A DNA stretch of 64,000 nt from Enoplolaimus lenunculus. Its lineage: Eukaryota; Nematoda; Enoplea; Enoplida; Thoracostomopsidae. Of the stretch, positions 56,794-64,000 are shown piece by piece. Positions within the stretch are counted from its first letter, which is position 1, and each line of letters opens with the position of its first letter. The translations under genes and the position numbers were made by a program. The notes below the pieces were generated by a model. The model saw only the letters and a program-made list of their open reading frames with translations. It did not search any database and was not told where the DNA came from. Location: assembly GCA_030248215.1 (NCBI GenBank), contig JASANG010002697.1, positions 1-64,000 on the forward strand. Reading direction: 5' to 3'.

Positions 56794-59700
56794 GTAAGTC
56801 ATTTCAACTGTGCCGGCGGAAGCGCCACCCAAACAACCTGATTGTGGTGTCCGTACCTTGGAGGCCCAATCTTGGCAAACTAGATTTTTTTTCGCGGATC
56901 ACAAAGCTAAACGTAGAGGTATGACACACTTTTTATTGGGGGAATCGTCGCACCACCCTCGGACCTGTTTGGGGGAGCAGCCGACTATCTTAACACCGGC
57001 CCTCCATATCAGAGATTAGGATTTACGCTATTTTTGCCCAAGTCTAAATCGTGGTTATTTTTTTCTTGAGACAAAAATTTCTGGATACAAAATGTTTTAG
57101 TTAGGCATGTAAGTACGATTGAATTTGGGAAAAAATTGAAACGAAACAAGTTTAGCGACTAAAAGAATTATAGAAAGAGATCAGTGGTTCAAGTTCCCAA
57201 AAAATTTGAAACAGGAATGGGTTACTGTTGGCTGCAAAAATTATTTTTTTTGAATATTTTCTGACTCTGGGCATTTTCACATCACTTAAACAAATATTTG
57301 CTGGAATCCAGCCTAATGCAGTTTAGCTGACCCTTAAATTAACGCACATATTCTCAAATACGTGTAGCACCTATCACTCGTTGGGGTGTAGGTTTTGCAA
57401 CTTTCAAACCATTGATTGGTGAAATTCGAAATTCAGCACATTTTTGGCATTGGATTTGATTAAGTTTTGTGCCAATTTTGAACTACACAACTGTAGTACT
57501 TTGTCAGTTTGAAACCCGATCGCTAACTAGTAATAGATGGTATCGGCAATTGGAAATACGAAGGTTAAATTCGAAAAAAAATCTTTTCCTAAATATGAAA
57601 TATGTTTGTTTATTGCAAATAGTTCATTGTAGGTAACGCTCAGTTTAGTTCGTTTTACAGACCAAGGTTAGCTTTGCTGTTCAACTACTGTGGCGCTATA
57701 TAGCGTGCTTAAAGCTTGTAAACTAACGCGTTCAAAATTCATGCTAAAATGTGTTTATTACTGTTTACCATAATAAATTTTCAGCCTGGTTTTGGGTAGA
57801 TAACACACGGTATTGTGAATAATATTTAGGCTTGTGTGTCAGACAAATTTTTCACAGTTGGTTACTTGTCTGAGGGAAGCTTGAAGGGTTACGGCTATTC
57901 AGACAAGTTTTCTTGTTATTCATTAGGTTTCTGTCAATAATTCGGTTTCAGCCCCAAATCTATAACCAGTTCCAACAGTGTATATTTATATAAGGGCCAG
58001 AATTCCCTAATTATTGTGCCAAAATTACACGGCAACGTAACATCGGATGTTCGTGACTAAACCCGTAACAGTGAGCATTAATTGCGAAGTCAGTAGTGTT
58101 TATTTTGTGACGCTGGGAATTAGGCAAGAATTTTACCACCATAGTGATTAGCAGACGTATTAGCATTAAAATTACACATCGGCACGTGTTTGCTTTCTAT
58201 TTATTAGTCTATTTTGTTCAAAAGGTGATCTTGCATGTTCCACAATATTTTGCGTACGCCATGTGACAATTTTTACATGCTTGAGAATTGTCGCTAGTGC
58301 GCTGGCAATTTTCTGCCACATTAATAATTTAGTATTCTGAAATTTTTGCTCGTATCCATCGCGTTTCAATTTCGCTGCGAAATATTTGTTTTCGTCAAAT
58401 GTTTCCAAGTGATTACTGTAAATTTCATAGAGTCACGGCTGTCCACAGGTGGTTTTTGATCGTAGGGTGTCTTGTTTTGCCGTTTCCATTTCATCATGCA
58501 GACGGTAAAACGTATTGTTTAAAATCACACTTTTTGGTAGGTGTTCCGAAAAAAATTAAATTTGTTGGGACTGGCAGAGAAAAAACGAAAGAAATATTGT
58601 AAATATATAATTGATGGTATTACGACTACTCGTAGCCCCACAACCCGTTTCTCGGCAATTAAGCTTAGACTAACGCTTATAGGATTACGCTTAAAATTAT
58701 GCTTACATTTTATGTTCATAGGCTTTAGTAGACTGTTGAGCTACAAGTTGTCGTTCGAACAATTGTAGCAGATTCATAATTGGTAACTACTGTCTATGTC
58801 AAAAAATGTGTCCCCATTCGCCAGAAACGAATTTAGACTCCCAGGCGTTGTTTTCTGACCTACTTCACGGCAAACCATTAATTTTGCCATTTCTTCATGG
58901 TTCTTATTTGGAACTGTCAGTAACGGTGGTGATTTTAGGAAGATTAAAAAAACTGGAAAAATGTTAACTCTACCAAACCATCATAAGTCGCTTTCAACTC
59001 CTTTCGTTATCCCCTCTGTTGGACAATATTTGTTTATAGTTCAAACATAAATCACAGCTCACGTTTTTAATTAATTTATACTTTTTTCAGAAAACTGCAA
59101 CTATCAACTGACGAATTATTAAACTCAAACCAAAGATTTGAAAATGTTCCGAGTTCCGTTGAGTCGCTGGGCGCTGGTGCTGACGTCGTTAAGAGGCGTA
59201 GCCGTAGAGCAGCAGTAGCAGACACTGAATATCCGGCGGATGCAGCTAATTTTAAAATAGACAAGTCTAAGACAACAAATTCAAATAATAGACATTCGGT
59301 TGTTATGACATCGAGTAACTTTGACAGCTTAATTCGTGCAAGTGGAGGTAAGCTAGCTTATATGAAATGTTTTTTGTTATGTTTGGTGTAACACTTGCAA
59401 TTGTAGAAATTTTTCACTTCTTGACAAAGGTTCGCCAATGTTGTGAACAAGGCAGACGAGAAGCGTAAGAACGTTTGTAAATCAGCTACAAACTTGAATA
59501 TGTCATAAGCAGTGACGGTTTCAGAAATTTCTGACCGGGGCGAGCTGGCAACAGTTATGAAACGCAAGTTTTACTGCATGCTATAATTGTGCCAATTTTC
59601 TGTGGAGAAAAATTGTAAGTCCTATTTTATCACAAAAAAACATTACGACTTGGGCAGCGGCGTACGCTTCGGTTATGGTATTAGGTCAAACCTTGCACTA

Positions 59701-62700
59701 ATTCCAAACATTAATTGTTTAGGAAATCAAACCTTATTGTACGTTCAATCCAGTACTCATTGTTTAGGTTAACTTGTCTTGGTACCGTTGCTAAAACGTT
59801 AGAGTCGTCTCCAGTAAAAGTTAATTCTATGCATAACGACAGGTTTTGAATCATTTGCAATTATTAGCCTAAATTCCCCAGGTTTATGTATTAATTTCAG
59901 TTCCACTTTGGGGTTGGCTTTGCATTACGCTTGCTGTTTCGTTCATTTTGCTGTGTTGCGTTTGGTACTGCATTCGTCGTGCGTGCGCTCGCCGGCGCCT
60001 TCGTGCTAAACATCAAAAATTGCCCAAAATCTCACCAAAGTCCGCTCAGTATGTTTATGGCGGTGGTCCAAGCAAAACTGGAACGACAAGTTTTGTTAAG
60101 GTAACTGAAGCAAAATTTGAAAACTACTACATACTACCAAGAGTCGATAATGACTCTTTACAAGAGTGTGCAAGTAGACACAATCTGTGTAGAAAAGAAT
60201 GTACCCGGCACGCGTTGCGTTTTTGCACTACCCCCCCTTTATCTAGAGGGGGGTATAACCGGTGCAAACCGTGACACTTTATGTATGCGGCGTCAAAGGT
60301 GCACCGCTTATAGTTTAAATTAGGGGTATTCATGTGATAGCGACCCCCCTAAACAAGGAGGGGGTCGGCCAAAAACGCAACGTCCGGTGGTACATTTTGT
60401 ACCATGCGGGACTACAAGAGTTGCATACTCTTGTAATTATCCACTCTTGATACTACTAAACGTCGTCTTGCTTCAATTATCTTAGTTTACCGTGTTTTAA
60501 TTAGTATCACATAAGTTTAGGGATACATACGTGAATGCGCACATCAGCAACTTTACACAGCGAATCTATGACAATTCGGCGTGTGACAGCTGTTTAAGCC
60601 TACACATCACAAGCATGATCCTAAGCTCTATCAGACGATAAAAGTTCTGATTACAAGTAGTCCGGTCGACGAGTTTTGCTCGTTCGAAACCTGTTCGGTA
60701 TATTAGAGGTTATCTCCTAATTAGCGTTTACCAAAAGATTTTCTATTTTCTACGCCTGTCTATATGGTATTTGTTCAAATTTAAACACAATAATCGACTT
60801 AAACATAATAATATTTGCTTCTCAATTTTGTTATAATCCTCCGGTTCAGGGTCAGAAAGCCACAATGATTGCTGATTTGTAGTAATCCTCGTACTGTATG
60901 TAAAGCTACGGTTTAATCCAGTTTAATCTGTGGTGTTGTCAATTTTTAGGTTCAACCCGATTTGGAACAATTGGAAGAAACGCTTGATGGAACCAGCGGC
61001 ACATTCGACGGTCGCGTTTTAGGTTCTGCTGGTCACGAACGACAGAACCAAAATTTGGGACGTTTACAATTTAGGCTTGATTATGATTTTCAACAGAGTC
61101 AGGTATCATTGCGTGTAAACAAATCGGATTTCGAAAATTTTTTGCATATTTCAACGTCTCAGCCATGATCTATTAACTCATTTGGATAACTTTAATTAGA
61201 AATTACTTCTTCAAGGGTATGTTTCTGTGAAGTGTCGACACGTCGGCGTTTACACACAACTGGTTGAATTTTGAAAATTTTTTTGCATATTTGAGAGTTT
61301 CATCATGAATTACTCTTATTATTCCTCGTTGAAATTTGAATTTACAAAAAATTAGAATTTTTCAGTCCCAACGTTTACCTCGCGACCGAAAAGTTGTTTT
61401 GCCGAGTAAAGCTGGTGGCAATTTATATCATTGAACCCGGCTTGCAGAGCTGAGTTCACGATTGGACAAGTGGTTAATAGCAAGTTATAGTCGAATAACT
61501 GATTTGGTGCGCTACCAACGATTTGGGATTGCGCCCGATCTGTTATTCGATCATAGCTGATATGCTTGTTGAATAATTTCACAAATCACTAGTGATCGCA
61601 AAGAAATGTAACACCATTCGACTCAGCTCCACAATCGACGTCGACTGATGCATAAATATCGTCATATTGTGACAAAAAAACTTTCGGTTCTGAAAGGAAC
61701 GTCCTGACCGCAAAAACTTAAATTTTTTCAAAATTCAAATTTCAATGTGGAATTAGGCAGGACATTAGAAGCATCATTTGTGGGCAAATATCTGCTGGCA
61801 GGGGCATTAATGGAACAGTGATTTGTTGCGGGTTTTAATCTTTAAACAACTTTGAATTATTAAAAATTACACCTTATGAACAGTAAATAAATGACATCGC
61901 AACCTTGATTTTTTAGTAAATATTTTTAAATAATTTCAGCTAACCGTCACAATCATTCAAGCTGAACAGCTTCCAGGTCTCGACTTGAGTGGAACAAGCG
62001 ATCCGTACGTTAAAGTTTATTTGTTACCCGATCGCAAACGGAAGTTTGAGACGAAAGTACACAGGAAAACGCTGAATCCTGTCTTCAATGAAACGTTTGT
62101 GTTCAAGGTAAGGGCCAATGTATAGAACAGGACTCGTTACTATAGTATAAGCATACTCCAAAGCCAAGCCTAAGCGTAAAAATAAGCGTATACTTAAGCA
62201 TAAGCCTAAGCCTAAGCAAACAAATAGTCTAAAGGTTTAGCTTACTCGACTGCAGACTCGCAGGTAAACGTTCCGCCATTGATCTGTACATGGGCCAAGG
62301 TAAGCAACGCTTCAGTAGCCATCTACGCATGTACTGCTTTTGATATTTTAACATCGTTGTGCATGCGAGGAAAAACGGATATTACCTTCTGACGGTGCCC
62401 AATAAATATGGACGCTTCCAGAATTTTGGTTTTGACATATGGACCTGTTGAGATCCTAAGTTTGCTGAAGAGTTAACAGTTTTAAAGTTGTAGCTATGGA
62501 TAGGTAAAGGGCTATTTAAAATTATTAGAGACCTACAAAAAACATAATAATTGAATCATTTTAGTTCAGAAGTAACCAGGGGCGTGCCTACGATTCGTCA
62601 GACCCTCTTCGAAAACCAAACTGCGAGCCTTTTAAATAAATAACAGTTTGGATTCGCGTCATATGTGTTGTTGATCAGGTCCAAACGCACGCAACGTGGA

Positions 62701-63505
62701 CATAAATTTAAGAACAATTCACGAGCGAAGCGAACTGGACTTGAGACGCGCGTTTTCATTTAAACTGAAAAACCTAACTTTTGGTTTCAGTGGATTCTTC
62801 AAAGTTGACCGACCTTGTCTTCCAACGTCGCGCCCTTTTATTTGGCTGGCCCTCGTCCAACTCGAGCAGCTCTGGGGCGGTGAGGGGGTGCTAAGCACGA
62901 TTCTAGATACATTAATACCACACCTGCAACCTGTTTCGGGTACGTTTTGTACCGTGCGGAATCCCAAGAGTTGCATACTTTTGTATCATGCACTTTTGGT
63001 TAAGAATATATTCCCACTGTCGTATATACTGTATATTTCTCAGCCTGTAAATGTTAACCCTTTAACTCCTAAAGTATACTATGAGCAACTAAATACAAGT
63101 AATACCCGAGCAACACTGACACTGTGAGCAGTGTTTAACAATTCTCACATATATGCGCAGTGCAAAATCTCTACAAGACATGAGAGCCCATCGGGCTTGA
63201 GCGTCAGCTACTATAGCTGAGTGGACATCGTAAACGCCTCCCACACGAAGGGCTGGGGATCGAATACATAGTTGAAAATACATTTCATATGAAATTGAAA
63301 ATATTCATGTGAGAAAGGGTTAATATTTTAGGTTGCGTACTCGGAAGTCGGCAACAAAACTTTAGTCCTGTCAGTGTTTGACTTTGATCGATTTTCGAAA
63401 CACGATCAAATCGGACAAGTTGTCGTCGCGTTACGCGATATTGATTTGGGTCAAGTCGTCGAGGTGTGGCATCAAATACAGCCGCCACCTGCAGACAAAG
63501 ACGGT
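56669..63505 (+). CDS. Synaptotagmin-1-like vesicle calcium sensor, 3' part missing
   Basis: Synaptotagmin 1 is the synaptic-vesicle calcium sensor that triggers transmitter release with SNAREs. Five secure exons (59091-63505), plus a possible first exon at 56669, give a luminal segment, one transmembrane helix with a Cys cluster, a basic linker and the C2A domain. C2A stretches such as [26 protein letters not shown] and [13 protein letters not shown] are almost invariant in synaptotagmins 1 and 2. The calcium-binding Asp residues (LDLSGTSD and [10 protein letters not shown]) are all kept. All phases match. C2B must lie beyond 64000. The luminal part, about 85-125 residues, is longer than usual. 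Confidence 0.94.
56794..59090 (+). other. Presumed first synaptotagmin intron
   Basis: It holds a family F copy (57343-57563) and otherwise unassigned AT-rich DNA. The intron status depends on the candidate first exon. Confidence 0.4.
57343..57563. mobile_element. Family F MITE (diverged)
   Basis: ATATTCTCAAATACGTGTAG at the left, CACCTATCACTCGTTGGGGT inside, and GCTAACTAGTAATAGATGG near the right. Confidence 0.65.
59091..59347 (+). CDS. Synaptotagmin exon: luminal region
   Basis: After acceptor CTTTTTTCAG the open frame reads [20 protein letters not shown], then [17 protein letters not shown] and a Ser/Asn-rich stretch to IRASG. It leaves with one base before GTAAGC and joins the transmembrane exon as GTT (Val). 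It enters with one base, so an upstream exon exists. R-S-R-R fits the furin pattern R-x-(K/R)-R; whether it is cut is unknown. Confidence 0.85.
59505..59660. repeat. Family M repeat
   Basis: GCAACAGTTATGAAACGCAA, GTTTTACTGCATGCTATAAT and AGAAAAATTGTAAGTCCTAT match the M copies. It lies in the intron before the transmembrane exon. Confidence 0.5.
59901..60100 (+). CDS. Synaptotagmin exon: transmembrane helix and Cys cluster
   Basis: It encodes [20 protein letters not shown], then [19 protein letters not shown]. This is one membrane helix ending in Cys residues (CC, C, C), the usual palmitoylation site, followed by an Arg-rich cytoplasmic start. The linker ends [14 protein letters not shown] in phase 0 before GTAACT. 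A family E foldback starts 57 bases into the intron. Confidence 0.93.
60158..60441. mobile_element. Family E foldback, best copy
   Basis: ACAAGAGTGTGCAAGTAG pairs with AGTTGCATACTCTTGT. GGCACGCGTTGCGTTTTTGC pairs with GGCCAAAAACGCAACGTCC. ACCCCCCCTTTATCTAGAGG is mirrored by AAACAAGGAGGGGGTC. Confidence 0.85.
60950..61102 (+). CDS. Synaptotagmin exon: linker and start of C2A
   Basis: It reads [14 protein letters not shown], a Gly-rich linker, then [17 protein letters not shown], the first C2A beta strand (compare LGKLQYSLDYDFQ in vertebrate synaptotagmin 1). Phase is 0 at both ends; the acceptor is TTTTTAG and the donor GTATCA. Confidence 0.95.
61118..61350. repeat. Family L repeat pair
   Basis: TCGGATTTCGAAAATTTTTT plus GCATATTT recurs as TTGAATTTTGAAAATTTTTT plus TGCATATTT about 135 bases on. 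Related pieces lie at 45715-45810 and 55040-55140. It starts right after a synaptotagmin donor. Confidence 0.5.
61940..62107 (+). CDS. Synaptotagmin exon: C2A core with calcium loop 1
   Basis: Translation gives [20 protein letters not shown], then [20 protein letters not shown] and [16 protein letters not shown]. The two loop-1 Asp residues and the polybasic strand are present. The exon ends AAG before GTAAG. A family A transposon lies directly after this GTAAG and repeats it at its far end. Confidence 0.98.
62112..62296 (-). mobile_element. Family A hAT-like MITE inside a splice donor
   Basis: The ends GGGCCAATGTATAGAACAGG and TTGATCTGTACATGGGCC are inverted; the core has CCTAAG units. It is flanked on both sides by AAGGTAAG, an exact 8-bp duplication that contains the exon end and GTAAG donor of the C2A exon. 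Confidence 0.95.
62880..62999. mobile_element. Family E half element
   Basis: The right arm: GGGTACGTTTTGTACCGTGC, CCCAAGAGTTGCATACTTTT. The left arm is not found. Confidence 0.55.
63115..63331 (+). mobile_element. tRNA-derived SINE abutting a splice acceptor
   Basis: The A box is TATAGCTGAGTGGACATCG and the B box GGGGATCGAATAC. The 3' end ATTCATGTGAGAAAGGGTTA matches the SINE at 5215. It runs to within about ten bases of the acceptor of the second C2A exon. Confidence 0.65.
63332..63505 (+). CDS. Synaptotagmin exon: end of C2A with calcium loop 3
   Basis: It reads [20 protein letters not shown], then [20 protein letters not shown] and [14 protein letters not shown]. The loop-3 Asp triplet D-x-D-x5-D is intact. 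It leaves in phase 0 before GTAAGT. The upstream acceptor is weak (AATATTTTAG) and abuts a SINE. Confidence 0.97.
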
Positions 63506-63553
63506 GTAAGTTTCAGTTTGGTGTAAAGTTTGATTGAAATGGGCCGTAGTGAA

Positions 63554-63603
63554 CGACCCATGATCCATGACCCTTGATCCACGTTAACATTTAATGTTGT
63601 ATC
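63554..63603. mobile_element. Family N end fragment
   Basis: GATCCACGTTAACATTTAAT preceded by repeated CATGACCC words resembles one N terminus. Confidence 0.4.
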
Positions 63604-63875
63604 CGCTCAATTCAATATGTTCTTATAATGTTCTAGGCATGCATTAGCAGGAGAATCTTTTGCTTCCTGTACAAATGACAGGCGTAGTTATTGTGTATAA
63701 ACTTAAACCTACGCTAAAATTTACTAGCCGATTTAAAGCAAATCCGTAAATTGCAACCTTTAGTTGCATAAATGCTATACAGTAATTTTAGATTGTTTTC
63801 TAAAAAACCGAAGCGATATCTGGTTGAGATAATTTTCAGTTAATTAATAGCAGAAAAACTGCTTGATACTCTGTG

Positions 63876-64000
63876 ACAAGAGTGTGCAACTGGGTACTTT
63901 CTGTGTAAGAAAAGAATTTACGCAGCTCACGTTGCATGTTTGGCCTTGCCCGTTGTTTAGGGGTCTTAATGCTGTGGTTTATACTGAAAAATGATCTGTT
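63876..64000. mobile_element. Family E foldback, cut by window end
   Basis: It starts ACAAGAGTGTGCAACTGG and continues TTACGCAGCTCACGTTGC; the second arm lies beyond the window. Confidence 0.7.

Noticed and set aside
58399-58602. Open frame starting [20 protein letters not shown] with a signal-peptide-like hydrophobic stretch, just upstream of the synaptotagmin exons
   Set aside because: Its good donor sites (GGTAAA, GGTAGG) leave in the wrong phase for exon 59091, and synaptotagmins do not normally have a signal peptide.
3680-62296. Direct-repeat arrays of TTAGGC considered as a chromosome end or as a CRISPR-like array
   Set aside because: The arrays are short, degenerate and enclosed by inverted ends with target duplications, so they belong to transposons.
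62696-63127. 143-codon open frame on the + strand inside a synaptotagmin intron
   Set aside because: It spans a family E arm and SINE sequence, shows no domain, and lies between two exons of the same gene.

Overview
This is animal nuclear DNA: AT-rich, with split genes, consensus GT-AG splice sites and very dense small repeats. Nothing bacterial or viral was recognised. It holds parts of two neuronal genes on the + strand. The first is a latrophilin-type adhesion GPCR (positions 1840-20391), from its Thr/Pro linker to its stop codon. The second is a synaptotagmin-1-like gene (secure exons from 59091, possible first exon at 56669), which runs off the right edge before its C2B domain. Many repeats carry arrays of TTAGGC, the nematode telomere unit. 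My best guess is therefore a nematode with a repeat-bloated genome, but this is inference from one motif and no species can be named.

Latrophilin layout: Thr/Pro linker (1840-1978), hormone-receptor domain (2597-3263), GAIN domain (3996-6199), GPS with an intact H-L-T cleavage site (7349-7582), seven transmembrane helices (8025-11876) and a very long cytoplasmic tail (12517-20391). Sixteen exons join in one open frame of 4152 bases, counting the stop and leaving out two leading bases. An extra 58-base His-rich exon (14802-14859) has the same entry and exit phase as the 247-base exon 18046-18292. The two look mutually exclusive.

Synaptotagmin layout: luminal exon, transmembrane/palmitoylation exon, linker, and three exons covering most of C2A with its calcium-binding Asp residues. 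Both genes belong to synaptic-vesicle release biology and share a strand, about 36-39 kb apart.

The rest is intron or intergenic DNA built largely from short non-autonomous elements. I separate at least a dozen families by their ends: two hAT-like families (A and B) with 8-bp target duplications and TTAGGC cores; foldback elements with TA targets (C and I); a Harbinger-like family with TAA targets (N); further inverted-repeat families (D-H, K, S); tRNA-derived SINEs; and minisatellites. No transposase, reverse transcriptase or retroviral fossil was recognised. The most striking observation is at 62100-62304: a family A element sits inside the splice donor of a synaptotagmin exon, and its 8-bp target duplication has made a second copy of that donor.
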